Source: Streptomyces sp. NBC_00154 (GTDB lineage Bacteria; Actinomycetota; Actinomycetes; Streptomycetales; Streptomycetaceae). Taken from it: a DNA stretch of 64,000 nucleotides. A program made the translations under genes and the position numbers. Positions within the stretch are counted from its first letter, which is position 1. Each line of letters begins with the position of its first letter. The stretch spans positions 124,001 to 188,000 of the forward strand of contig NZ_JAPEMI010000002.1 of NCBI RefSeq assembly GCF_026342835.1, in the 5' to 3' direction. Shown piece by piece: positions 8,762 to 17,469 of this stretch. The notes below the pieces were generated by a model. That model made no database searches and was not told the origin of the DNA. It saw only the letters and a program-made list of their open reading frames with translations.

Positions 8762-9361
8762 ATGGTTCGCGCTGGTCTGACGACCGATCGCGTGGTGGAG
8801 GCGGCGGCCGATCTGGCGGACTCCATCGGTCTCGACAAGGTCACCGTGTCCGCGCTGGCGCGCGGTTTCGGGGTGAAGGACGCCAGCCTGTACTCCCACG
8901 TCAGGAGCGTGCAGGACCTGCGCACCCGGGTCGCCCTGCTGGCCGCGGGGGAGTTCGCCGACCGGCTCGGCACGGCGGTCGCCGGACGGGCCGGAAAAGA
9001 CGCACTCGTCGCGTTCGCCGACGCCTACCGCGCCTTTGCGCTGGAACGGCCGGGCCGGTACGCGGCGACCCAGATCCGGCTCGATCCCGCAGTCGTCGCC
9101 GAGTCCACCGCGTACCACCGCACCATCGAGATCATCTACGCGATGCTGCGCGCCTACGACCTGTCCGAACCCGACTTCACGGACGCCGTACGGCTGCTGC
9201 GCAGTACCTTCCACGGCTACAGCGCCCTGGAGGCCAACGGCGGTTTCGGTGCCCCCCGCGACGTGCAGGCGTCCTGGCAGCAGTGCGTCGAGGCGCTGCA
9301 CCTCGTACTCGAGCGTTGGCCGTCCGCACAGCCCAGCGGGGAGGGGGAGAACGATGGATGA
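8762..9361 (+). CDS. TetR/AcrR-family repressor with WHG-type C-terminal domain
   Basis: A 199-residue regulator. The N-terminal helix-turn-helix (about residues 8-55) reads TTDRVVEAAADLADSIG then VTVSALARGFGVKDASLYSH. The C-terminal half carries the WHG-type signature LRSTFHGYSALEANGGFG. ATG 8762 is preceded by GGAGG at a good distance. A perfect palindrome directly upstream (8712-8741) suggests negative autoregulation. No target gene is adjacent in the same operon. The ROK gene downstream begins 158 bases later with its own ribosome site and could be co-transcribed. Confidence 0.9.
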   Translation: MVRAGLTTDRVVEAAADLADSIGLDKVTVSALARGFGVKDASLYSHVRSVQDLRTRVALLAAGEFADRLGTAVAGRAGKDALVAFADAYRAFALERPGRYAATQIRLDPAVVAESTAYHRTIEIIYAMLRAYDLSEPDFTDAVRLLRSTFHGYSALEANGGFGAPRDVQASWQQCVEALHLVLERWPSAQPSGEGENDG

Positions 9362-9519
9362 GCGGCCTCGAACCGTGCCGGCCGTCCGAAAGTGCCCGGA
9401 GTGATCCTCCACCACGAGGTGAGCGAGCCCGGTCTGTGTCGCGCGGCGTCGGCCGGTGGGGCGGCCGCACCCGTTCCGCGCCCGGCCGACGGGCTTGATT
9501 CCGTGAAGGGAAGGAAAAC

Positions 9520-10899
9520 ATGGCCGAGCGCGCCGGACGGACCGTGCGCGACCTGCGGCGGGGCAACCGGGCGAGAGTACTGCAACGGCTGTATTTCGAC
9601 GGGCCGTTGAGCCGCCAGGAGCTCGGCCCCGCCACCGGGCTGAGCTCAGGATCCATCAGCAACGTCGTTGCGGAGCTTGCCGCGGAGGGGCTCCTGGAGG
9701 AGGCGGGCATCGTCGGCTCCGACGGCGGCCGTCCGCGCACGCTGCTGCGCGTGGCGCCCGGCGGGGGACTTCTCATCGGCATCGACATCGGTGAGACCCG
9801 GGTCCGCGTCGAGCTCTTCGACCTGTCGCTGACCGAACTCGCCCGCACGGAACGGCTGCTGGCCCAGGACGGCTACGACGTCGAACGCATCGTCGGCCAC
9901 GTCGGCAGCGGCGTGGCGGACGTGCTCAGGGAAGCGGGAGCGGATGCGGATGCCAGTGCGCGACGGCTGCTCGGCATCGGTATCGGGGTGCCGGGCATCG
10001 TCGAACGGGACAGCCGCGAGAGGGCCGTTGGTGAGGCGCTGCGCGTACCGGGCGAAGTCGGCGCCGTCGTGCACGGTCAGACGATCGGCTGGCACGATGT
10101 CCCCTTCGAACGGCTGCTGCGCGATGCGGTCGATGTACCGGTCGACGTCCCGCTGTTCATCGACAACGGTGCGAAGCCGCTGGGCCAGGCCGAGATGTGG
10201 TTCGGCGGCGGACGCGGCACGGAGGCCGCTGTGATCGCCCTGATCGGATCGGGGGTCAGTGCCTGCGTCAACCGCGGCGACATTCTCGACGAGGACCGCA
10301 GCAGTATGGCGCTGGAATGGGGCCACACGACGGTGCAGCTTCGCGGCCGCCGTTGCCGCTGCGGGTCCATCGGCTGCCTGGAGGCGTACGCGGGTGCGCA
10401 GGCCATGCGCGAACGCTGGCACGAGGCGGGTGGCCCGCTGCCCCGCGACGCCGACGACGAGACCGCGCTGGCAGCGCTCCTGGCCGCCGCGTACCCCGAT
10501 GGCGAGGGCCCGGATCCCGACCCGGTCGCGCTCGCCATCCTCGACGAGACCGCCGAATGCCTCGGCGCGGCCCTGGCCGACCTCGTCAACCTGTTCCTGC
10601 CCGAACGCATCCTGCTGGGCGGCTGGGCGGGGTTGCTGATCGGACCGCATCTGATTCCGGACATCCGCCGGTACGCGCAGGAGTACGCGCTCCGGCACCC
10701 GGCGGCCCGCACCACGGTCGAGATGGGCCGGCTGGGCCCGGACGCGGTCACCCTCGGCGCGGCGACGCTCCCACTGGCCGAATTCCTGGCACGGGGCGGC
10801 CGTCGCCGTACGGTGGACGCGCCACCGAACGTGCCCGCGGCCCGGCTCCTGACGGCAGCCGACGTCGTACGCAACCGCCACCGCACCCCGGCACCATGA
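9520..10899 (+). CDS. ROK-family transcriptional regulator
   Basis: A 459-residue protein with an N-terminal winged helix-turn-helix (about residues 15-65: LSRQELGPATGLSSGSISNVV). The C-terminal ROK sugar-kinase-like domain starts at GIDIGETRVRVELFD. It keeps the ROK zinc motif CRCGSIGCLEAYAG and the sugar-contact motif LEWGHTT, so sugar binding is likely. The usual catalytic ENDAN is changed to IDNGAKP, so kinase activity is doubtful. The gene probably represses a sugar-use operon elsewhere, as no permease genes are next to it. The ribosome site AAGGGAAGG precedes ATG 9520. Confidence 0.88.
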   Translation: MAERAGRTVRDLRRGNRARVLQRLYFDGPLSRQELGPATGLSSGSISNVVAELAAEGLLEEAGIVGSDGGRPRTLLRVAPGGGLLIGIDIGETRVRVELFDLSLTELARTERLLAQDGYDVERIVGHVGSGVADVLREAGADADASARRLLGIGIGVPGIVERDSRERAVGEALRVPGEVGAVVHGQTIGWHDVPFERLLRDAVDVPVDVPLFIDNGAKPLGQAEMWFGGGRGTEAAVIALIGSGVSACVNRGDILDEDRSSMALEWGHTTVQLRGRRCRCGSIGCLEAYAGAQAMRERWHEAGGPLPRDADDETALAALLAAAYPDGEGPDPDPVALAILDETAECLGAALADLVNLFLPERILLGGWAGLLIGPHLIPDIRRYAQEYALRHPAARTTVEMGRLGPDAVTLGAATLPLAEFLARGGRRRTVDAPPNVPAARLLTAADVVRNRHRTPAP

Positions 10900-11026
10900 A
10901 GCCCGTCCTGCGCTCCCCGATCCGTCCAGGACCGGCAGGTCTCGGCCACTGCCTTGTCATCACCCGTTGTCTGCCCATAAGTTGACCGCTTGCGACGTGT
11001 CCTACAGCCAGTGGGGGAGCCAAGTC

Positions 11027-12295
11027 ATGGCCGCGAACGGACGACACCGCAGATACCAGCCGAGCCGCATCAACCGCGCCTCGCTCACGGTCACGGCGGG
11101 CGGCGCGGGCATCGCGCTTCCCCTCGTCACCGCCGCCTCGGCGGGCGCCGCATCGGCCGATGTCTGGGACAAGGTCGCCGCCTGCGAGTCCACCAGCAAC
11201 TGGCACATCAACTCGGGCAACGGCTACTTCGGCGGTCTGCAGTTCACCCGGTCGACCTGGGCGGCATACGGGGGCACGGTCCATGCCCCACGTGCAGATC
11301 TGGCCACCAGGGAACAGCAGATATCCGTCGCGGAGAAGGTGCTGAAGGCACAGGGCCCGGGTGCCTGGCCGACCTGCTCGGTAAGGGCGGGCCTGACGCG
11401 GGGCGGCGGCGCCCCCGACGTCACGCCGGAGTCGGAACGGACCGGCGGTCCCGTCGATGCCTCGTCGGCAACGACCTCCACGCCCAAGAAGGCGAACCCG
11501 AAGACGAAGAAGACGGCCGCGCCCGCCACCCCGACCACGGTGCCCGGCAAGCGCGAGTCGTACACCGTCGCGCGCGGCGACTCCCTCTCCGGGATCGCGG
11601 CGACCGAGCATGTGCAGGGCGGCTGGCAGCGCCTTTACACGGCGAACCGGAAGGTCGTCGGTGACGACCCCGATCTGATCTTCCCGGGCCAGCGGCTCAC
11701 CCTGGATGTGGCTGCCACCCCGCAGGCCGGCCCGAAGAGCGGAACCAGGCCCGCCGCGAAGCCGAGCCGGTCGGCCGGAGCGAAGCAGAAGACCCATCCG
11801 GATCAGCCCGCGAAGCAGAGTCACCGGTCGACGAGGCCGCACCAGCCGGCGAAGGCGCAGCCGAAGAAGACCGAGCGGGCCGAGAAGGGCTCCGGGCTCG
11901 TCGCACCGGTGTCGGCGACCCGTGTCGGCACCGCGTACCACCAGGCAGGTTCCTGGGCGAGCGGCCACCACACGGGCGTCGACTTCCCCGTCCCCACCGG
12001 CACCTCGGTCGAGGCGGTGGCCTCCGGCACGGTCGTTTCGGCAGGGTGGGCGGGGGCGTACGGCTACGAGATAGTCATCCGGCACAGCGACGGCAAGTAC
12101 AGCCAGTACGCCCACCTGTCCGCGCTGCTGGTGCGCGAGGGCCAGCACGTCAGCGGCGGCCGGCGCATCGCCCGATCAGGTTCCACGGGCAATGCGACCG
12201 GACCGCACCTGCACTTCGAGATCCGTACAGGGCCCGGCTACGGCTCCGACGTCGATCCGCTGTCCTACCTCCGGGCGGGCGGCGTCAACGTCTGA
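11027..12295 (+). CDS. Secreted Rpf-like transglycosylase / LysM / M23 peptidase fusion
   Basis: A 422-residue cell-wall enzyme with three modules. After a signal peptide (about 1-45) comes an Rpf-type lytic transglycosylase domain (VWDKVAACESTSNWHIN...GGLQFTRSTWAAYGG). Next is a LysM peptidoglycan-binding domain (SYTVARGDSLSGIAATEH) in a Lys/Pro/Ala-rich linker. Last is an M23 metallopeptidase with HHTGVDFPVPTGT and HLHFE. It should cut both glycan and peptide bonds of peptidoglycan, in line with roles in spore germination and growth of Rpf/Swl proteins. ATG 11027 follows GGGGGAG. The 127-base leader is too short for, and does not resemble, the c-di-AMP riboswitch known for some rpf genes. 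Confidence 0.93.
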   Translation: MAANGRHRRYQPSRINRASLTVTAGGAGIALPLVTAASAGAASADVWDKVAACESTSNWHINSGNGYFGGLQFTRSTWAAYGGTVHAPRADLATREQQISVAEKVLKAQGPGAWPTCSVRAGLTRGGGAPDVTPESERTGGPVDASSATTSTPKKANPKTKKTAAPATPTTVPGKRESYTVARGDSLSGIAATEHVQGGWQRLYTANRKVVGDDPDLIFPGQRLTLDVAATPQAGPKSGTRPAAKPSRSAGAKQKTHPDQPAKQSHRSTRPHQPAKAQPKKTERAEKGSGLVAPVSATRVGTAYHQAGSWASGHHTGVDFPVPTGTSVEAVASGTVVSAGWAGAYGYEIVIRHSDGKYSQYAHLSALLVREGQHVSGGRRIARSGSTGNATGPHLHFEIRTGPGYGSDVDPLSYLRAGGVNV

Positions 12296-13473
12296 ACGGT
12301 CCTGTGCAGCGCCGTGGGATCGCCGGTGCCACCGTCCTCGGCGGACAGCGCACCTCGCCGTCCCGAACCGGTGCGCGGCTGCCGTGCGGAGCCACCGAAG
12401 TCGACCTGCCCCACTCGTCGCCGCTCCAGCGGCATCGTGACAGCCAGCTTGAGCGGCGCCGGCAGCGTTTCGGCGGCAGCGGTGGGCGGGGCTGCCCCGA
12501 CGGCCACGGCCGTGGCCCTTCCGGGCTCAGGAGAAACGACCAGCACGGGCTCGGCTTCCGCAGCGTCCCCGGCGCCCTCCGCGGCAACCTCCGGGACATG
12601 CGGACCTGCCGGGAGCACCCGCTGTCCCTCGCGCTGCTCCGCGTCCAGCCGTTCCGTCATCAGCATGACCAGCCCGCCCGCGGCGACCACACCGCAGGCA
12701 AGCGCCAGGAGCGCGCCCGCCGTGCCGTGCTGGAACTGCTCACCGAACAGTGTGATGCCGACTGCCGAGGCGATCACCGGGTTCACCACAGTCACTGTCG
12801 CCAGCGGTGCGGTCAGGCCGGCGCCCCGGTACGCGGACTGCGACAGCAGCAGCCCGGCCGACGCCAGAGCCGCTATGACCACGAGCGAGGGCAGCCCCGC
12901 GCCGACCGAACCGGACGCCCACTGCATCGCGACCGTCTTCGTGAACACCGACGCGATGCCGAAGGCGACACCGGCGGCACCGGCCAGGACCACACTCCGT
13001 ACCACCGGTGGCCGCATGCCCTTCGCGACCAGCACGAGCAGCGCCACGCCACCGAACGTCACGGTCGCCAGCATCAGCTGCTCCGGGCCGCCCAGGGTGT
13101 GCGACTCCTTGTTGCCGGTGAGAGCGAGCAGACCCGCCAGACCGACGGTCGCCATGATCGCGCCACGCCAGGCGGTCGCCCTGGCCCGGCGGCGTGCGAA
13201 GAGCGCCGCCATCGGCAGGGCGAAGACGATCGTCAGCGCGCCGAGCGGCTGCACGAGGCTGAGCGGGCCGTACGCCAGCGCCACCACGTGCAGCACCGCA
13301 CCCACACCGTTCAACGCCACCGCAACCCACCAGACGCGGTTGCGCAGAGGGGCGAACGAACGGCCGTCTCCGGCCGTGGCGACGCGCTCCTGGACGATCG
13401 CCCCGGCCGCGTAGGCGACCGCGGAGATCAGTGACAGCAGCACGGACAGTGCAAGGAAGCTCATGTACACCAC
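12265..13473 (-). CDS. DMT/EamA-superfamily membrane transporter
   Basis: About 400 residues with some nine hydrophobic segments in the first 270 residues (FLALSVLLSLISAVAYAAG, LVQPLGALTIVFALPMAALF, TLFGEQF). This is typical of Streptomyces DMT-family transporters of unknown substrate. The last 130 residues are a hydrophilic Ala/Glu/Arg-rich cytosolic tail with no known domain. The start is ambiguous between GTG 13473 (GAAGGG 5 bases upstream), GTG 13470 and ATG 13464; I use the first. The 3' end overlaps the convergent Rpf gene by 31 bases. Confidence 0.85.
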   Translation of the reverse strand: MVYMSFLALSVLLSLISAVAYAAGAIVQERVATAGDGRSFAPLRNRVWWVAVALNGVGAVLHVVALAYGPLSLVQPLGALTIVFALPMAALFARRRARATAWRGAIMATVGLAGLLALTGNKESHTLGGPEQLMLATVTFGGVALLVLVAKGMRPPVVRSVVLAGAAGVAFGIASVFTKTVAMQWASGSVGAGLPSLVVIAALASAGLLLSQSAYRGAGLTAPLATVTVVNPVIASAVGITLFGEQFQHGTAGALLALACGVVAAGGLVMLMTERLDAEQREGQRVLPAGPHVPEVAAEGAGDAAEAEPVLVVSPEPGRATAVAVGAAPPTAAAETLPAPLKLAVTMPLERRRVGQVDFGGSARQPRTGSGRRGALSAEDGGTGDPTALHRTVQTLTPPARR

Positions 13474-13682
13474 GATGGCCCTTCAAAGCCGCCCAGTCGT
13501 CGTCCCTGAGACGGCGTTCCGACGTACTGCTTTGGTAGTAGGGGAGTGGTTTTTGTGTCCTCCTCCCGACGGTAGTCCTCTCCCCGCCGAGCCTCAGGAC
13601 GATCATCACCACGGATACGGTGAACGGTGAGACCCGGCCCCAGGGGTGGCCGGGTCGTCACTACGAGTGATCGGGGGAGCCC

Positions 13683-14408
13683 GTGAAGGAGCAGCGCATG
13701 GTGCAGGCCGGGGCGGCGTCGGTGGGCGGATTCTTCGCCCTGCGCGGGACACCGGTGCCCGGCGGCGCGCACCGTCCGCTCGCCCTCCTGTACGCGGGGG
13801 AGACGGCACCGCTCACGGCCCGCATCGACACCGTTGCCGCCCGGCTCCGTACCCCCGAGCGCAGGGTCGCCGCGTCCGTCGCGCACCTGGGGCTGGCCGC
13901 CCGCCTCTGGTCGACCGCCCTCGGACCGGCCGTCCTCTCCGGTCGCTTCCCGGATCTCTCCCCGGCCGCACTCCGCTGGGATCCGCAGCACCCCGCGCCG
14001 GACGACCTGTGGCTCGACTCCGCGGAAACACTGCCGGGCACCGCGGACCGCATCCGCGAGTGCGTCCAGTACGGCCACCTCGTACCGCTCGCGGACGCGA
14101 TCCAACGGGACGGACGCGTCGCACCCCGGCTGCTGTGGGGCAATGCCGGCTCGGCCCTGGCCGGAGCGCTGCGCGAGCTGATCACCTGGGCCCGCGCCCA
14201 CCAGCGCCCCGACGCAGCGCACCGGGCCCGCACCCTGGCCGCCGAACTCTTCGACCACCCGGACCTGCGGACCACCGGGACCCCGCACACCCCGGCATTC
14301 CGCAGGAACAGCTGTTGCCTCTACTACCGGTGCCCGGGCGCCGGCCTCTGCGGGGACTGCGTCTTCGATTGCCGGCCGGGCGCTTCCGCTCCGTCGCTCT
14401 CTCCATGA
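13683..14408 (+). CDS. FhuF-like (2Fe-2S) protein, possible ferric-siderophore reductase
   Basis: A 241-residue protein whose C-terminus reads SCCLYYRCPG then AGLCGDC. This is the CC-x10-C-x2-C cysteine pattern of the FhuF family, which binds a 2Fe-2S cluster and reduces ferric iron in siderophores in the cytosol. The rest of the protein is Ala/Arg-rich and less conserved, as usual for actinobacterial members. GTG 13683 is chosen for the GGGGGAG six bases upstream; an in-frame ATG follows at 13698. No iron-box (DmdR/DtxR type) could be recognised in the 206-bp intergenic region upstream. Confidence 0.85.
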   Translation: MKEQRMVQAGAASVGGFFALRGTPVPGGAHRPLALLYAGETAPLTARIDTVAARLRTPERRVAASVAHLGLAARLWSTALGPAVLSGRFPDLSPAALRWDPQHPAPDDLWLDSAETLPGTADRIRECVQYGHLVPLADAIQRDGRVAPRLLWGNAGSALAGALRELITWARAHQRPDAAHRARTLAAELFDHPDLRTTGTPHTPAFRRNSCCLYYRCPGAGLCGDCVFDCRPGASAPSLSP

Positions 14409-14733
14409 CAGACGTCGGCCGTCGGCGAGATTCCGCTCGGCGGCGTCGGCCGCGACGCTGACAGGAGCGGACCGGACCGCGCGGGCGGCATGGCGCCGGC
14501 CCGCGTGCGACGAGGTGGAGGCGGCCAGGAATGCGCAGGCCAAGGGGCGGCGCGGCCGTCTTGCCGGCCGGTCCGTTGCTGGCGTTCCGAGGCTTCTCTC
14601 CGGCCCTCTCCTTCGCGCTGTCATGCACCTGGACAGTGGAACGGGAGTCGTGCTGTCATGCCAACTGTCGTTCCTTCCAACGTTGTACATCCTGTTGCAA
14701 CGAGCCGCCACCCTTCCTCACCAAGGAGGATCC
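14409..14733. promoter_or_regulatory. Leader of the GH2 gene with CAACGTTG and GTTGCAAC palindromes
   Basis: A 325-base stretch without a credible gene. Most is featureless GC-rich sequence. Near its end lie the palindrome CAACGTTG (14678-14685, within TTCCAACGTTGTAC) and GTTGCAAC (14694-14701), then AAGGAGG at 14723-14729. The first palindrome matches the core of the 12-bp operator in front of the GH92 gene (17441-17452), pointing to a shared LacI-family repressor. No LacI gene is present in the window. Confidence 0.55.
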
Positions 14734-17337
14734 GTGCGCATCAGAAAGAAAGTCGTCCTGCTTCTCGCCGCCGCTCTCGGCGTCGCCGGGCTGTCCGGTG
14801 TGCCTGCCGCGTCCGCCGCCTCGGACCCCGGCGGCACCGCCGAAGTGCATGGTCTGAAGGGCGAGTACTACACGCAGTCCGCCCCAGGGGCCTTCGACTT
14901 CGGGCAGCTCAAGGCCACCGGATTCGATCCGGACATCGACTTCTCCACCCTCGAATCGCGGCTGAGCTCGGCCACCGGGCAGGCCGACGACGCCAGCATC
15001 CGGTGGACCGGGAAGATCGTGCCGGAGAAGACCGGTTCCCATGTCTTCTCGATGATCGGGGACAACGGGTTCCGTCTCTGGATCGACGGAAAGCCGGTCA
15101 TCGACCACTGGGTCGACGACTGGGAGAAGGAACAGACCTCGCAGCCGGTCGAGCTGACCGCGGGCAAGGCCTACGACTTCAAGGTCGAGTACTTCGAACA
15201 CTTCGGCGGGTCCAACCTGCACCTCAAGTGGACCGAGCCCGGTGGCACCAAGGAGCCCGTGCCGCAGTCCGCCTTCCGGTTGCCGGACGACTTCGCGTAC
15301 GACGGGGCCATCGGTGCCACCGTCCTGGCCGACGGCCGCACCCTCAAGCTGGACTTCGCGCAGAAACTCGCGGCCCTGCCCGACGGACTCACCAACCATC
15401 TCAACGCCGTCATCGGTGGTGCGACGTGGCCGCTCGGGGCCATCAAGGCCGACCCCGCCGACCCGCGCAGCCTCACCGTCGCGCTCAAGGAACCGGTCGT
15501 CGGGAACAAGGCCGGCGACGCCAACGGACTGGCCGACATCCGCTACGACGGCCAGGGCGGGCTGGCCGGCCAGGACGGCAAGGCCGTCGGAGCCTTCTGG
15601 TCCAGCGGGCCCAACCACTCCACGTACGAGCTCCGTACGAAGTGGGCCGACAAGGTCGGACCGCGCAACGCGCTGCCCGAGTACCCGAGGCCGCAGCTCA
15701 CCCGCGACAACTGGCAGAACCTCAACGGTTCCTGGGAGTTCGCCGCGGCGAAGGCGGGGGAGCAGCCCCCGGTCGGCAGGAAGCTCGGTGAGAAGATCCT
15801 CGTCCCGTATCCGGTGGAGTCGCAGCTCTCCGGCCTCGAACGGCACGAGGACCGGATGTGGTACCGCCGCACCTTCACCGTTCCCGAGGGGTGGAAGGTC
15901 GGTCAGGGCAAGCGGCTGCAGCTGAACTTCGGTGCCGTCGACTGGCAGTCCGAGGTGTATGTCAACGGGCACAAGGTCGCCGAACACAAGGGCGGCTACG
16001 ACAAGTTCAGCGCCGACATCACCGATGCGCTGAAGCCGGGCCGCACCCAGGAGTTGATCGTCGGCGTCTACGACCCGACCGACGCCCAGGACGGCGAGAA
16101 CCCGCCGATGGGCAAGCAGCGCCTCGACCCGAGCGGCATCTGGTACACCCCGTCGTCCGGCATCTGGCAGACCGTGTGGATGGAGCCGGTCGCCGCCGAT
16201 CACGCCGACTCGCTGAAGCTCACCCCCGATGTGCAGGGTGAGAAGGTCGCCGTCGAGGTGCGCGGGGTACGGGACGGGGTGCCGGTGACGGCAACCGTGT
16301 ACGACGGGAAGCGCAAGGTCGGGACGGCCACCGGCCGCACCGGATCGGCGCTGGACGTGCGCGTGCCGGACCCGCATCTGTGGTCCGCGAACGACCCACA
16401 CCTCTACCGGTTGAAGGTCTCCGTCGGCTCCGACCGGGTCGGCAGTTACTTCGGGATGCGGTCGATCGCTGTGGAGAAGGTGAACGGCACCCCGCGCACC
16501 GTTCTCAACGGCAAGCCGGTGTTCATGATGGCCACCCTCGACCAGGGCTTCTGGCCCGACGGGCTGCACACCGCGCCCACCGACGAGGCACTCGCGTCCG
16601 ATCTGAAGATGCACAAGGCCATGGGGTTCAACTCCGTGCGCAAGCACATCAAGGTGGAGCCCGACCGCTGGTTCTACTGGGCGGACAAGCTGGGCCTGCT
16701 GGTCTGGCAGGACATGCCGGCGATGAACACCGTCAACCCGTCCGCCGCCGCCCGTGCCGAGTACGAGCACGAGATGAAGGAGATGATCGACGAACACTAC
16801 AATCACCCGTCGGTCGTCATGTGGGTCACGTTCAACGAGGGCTGGGGCCAGTACGACGAGGCCCGCATCGCCGACCAGGCGAAGTCCTGGGACCCGACCC
16901 GGCTGGTCAACAGCATGTCGGGCATCAACCTGGGCGTCGACGGAGGCACCGGGGACATCATCGACGAGCACGGCTACCCGAGCCCGGCCCTGCCCAAGCC
17001 GGACGGGCAACGCGCCCTGGTCAGCGGCGAGTACGGCGGACTCGGCCTGGCGGTGCCGGGCCACGCCTGGGCCGTGCAGCAGTCGTACATCGCGGTCGAC
17101 CAGTCGACCTACACCGATGACTACCTCGCCAAGCTCGACGAGGTACGGAAGCTCGCCTGCAAGGGCAGCAACGGCGCCGTCTACACCCAGATCTCGGACG
17201 TGGAGGGCGAGTTGAACGGCCTGCTCACCTACGACCGACGGATCGTCAAACCCGACGTGAAGCGGATCAAGGCGGCGCAGGACGCGCTCGTCCGCGACGC
17301 GTCCAACCCGGTCGTGGCGGGATGCCCCACCGCCTGA
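14734..17337 (+). CDS. Secreted PA14-containing glycoside hydrolase family 2 enzyme
   Basis: An 867-residue exported retaining exo-glycosidase (beta-galactosidase/glucuronidase/mannosidase class; exact specificity not decidable). The signal peptide (about 1-32) is followed by a PA14 domain (about 38-165: LKGEYYTQSA...GDNGFRLWIDGKPVIDHW). Then come a GH2 jelly-roll (NLNGSWEF, MWYRRTFTVP), an Ig-like domain, and a TIM barrel. The acid/base is Glu702 in VTFNEGWGQYD and the nucleophile Glu766 in SGEYGGLG. GTG 14734 is chosen because AAGGAGG lies 4 bases upstream. A strong terminator follows, then GH92 with a related operator. Confidence 0.92.
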   Translation: MRIRKKVVLLLAAALGVAGLSGVPAASAASDPGGTAEVHGLKGEYYTQSAPGAFDFGQLKATGFDPDIDFSTLESRLSSATGQADDASIRWTGKIVPEKTGSHVFSMIGDNGFRLWIDGKPVIDHWVDDWEKEQTSQPVELTAGKAYDFKVEYFEHFGGSNLHLKWTEPGGTKEPVPQSAFRLPDDFAYDGAIGATVLADGRTLKLDFAQKLAALPDGLTNHLNAVIGGATWPLGAIKADPADPRSLTVALKEPVVGNKAGDANGLADIRYDGQGGLAGQDGKAVGAFWSSGPNHSTYELRTKWADKVGPRNALPEYPRPQLTRDNWQNLNGSWEFAAAKAGEQPPVGRKLGEKILVPYPVESQLSGLERHEDRMWYRRTFTVPEGWKVGQGKRLQLNFGAVDWQSEVYVNGHKVAEHKGGYDKFSADITDALKPGRTQELIVGVYDPTDAQDGENPPMGKQRLDPSGIWYTPSSGIWQTVWMEPVAADHADSLKLTPDVQGEKVAVEVRGVRDGVPVTATVYDGKRKVGTATGRTGSALDVRVPDPHLWSANDPHLYRLKVSVGSDRVGSYFGMRSIAVEKVNGTPRTVLNGKPVFMMATLDQGFWPDGLHTAPTDEALASDLKMHKAMGFNSVRKHIKVEPDRWFYWADKLGLLVWQDMPAMNTVNPSAAARAEYEHEMKEMIDEHYNHPSVVMWVTFNEGWGQYDEARIADQAKSWDPTRLVNSMSGINLGVDGGTGDIIDEHGYPSPALPKPDGQRALVSGEYGGLGLAVPGHAWAVQQSYIAVDQSTYTDDYLAKLDEVRKLACKGSNGAVYTQISDVEGELNGLLTYDRRIVKPDVKRIKAAQDALVRDASNPVVAGCPTA

Positions 17338-17350
17338 CCCTGTGACAGTG

Positions 17351-17383
17351 CTCCGGTCCGCCCCTGCCCGGGGCGGACCGGAG
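17351..17383 (+). terminator. Intrinsic terminator after GH2
   Basis: A 14-bp perfect stem CTCCGGTCCGCCCC / GGGGCGGACCGGAG (17351-17364, 17370-17383) with loop TGCCC, 14 bases after the GH2 stop. As usual in Streptomyces there is no strong T-run. Confidence 0.85.
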
Positions 17384-17440
17384 CGTTCGCGTCCGAACCC
17401 TTGACGCGGATTACCGGGGAACCAAGAATGATCGCGCTCT

Positions 17441-17452
17441 GACAACGTTGTC
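17441..17452. promoter_or_regulatory. 12-bp palindromic operator of the GH92 gene
   Basis: GACAACGTTGTC is a perfect palindrome ending one base before the AAGGAGG ribosome site of the GH92 gene. Its size, symmetry and central CG step are typical of LacI-family operators. Binding there would cover the transcription start or the ribosome site. The same CAACGTTG core precedes GH2 at 14678-14685. Confidence 0.7.
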
Positions 17453-17469
17453 CAAGGAGGAGTACCCCC

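Noticed and set aside
10900..11026. c-di-AMP (ydaO) riboswitch expected before an rpf gene
   Set aside because: The leader is only 127 bases and lacks the conserved ydaO core; only a GGGGGAG ribosome site is seen.
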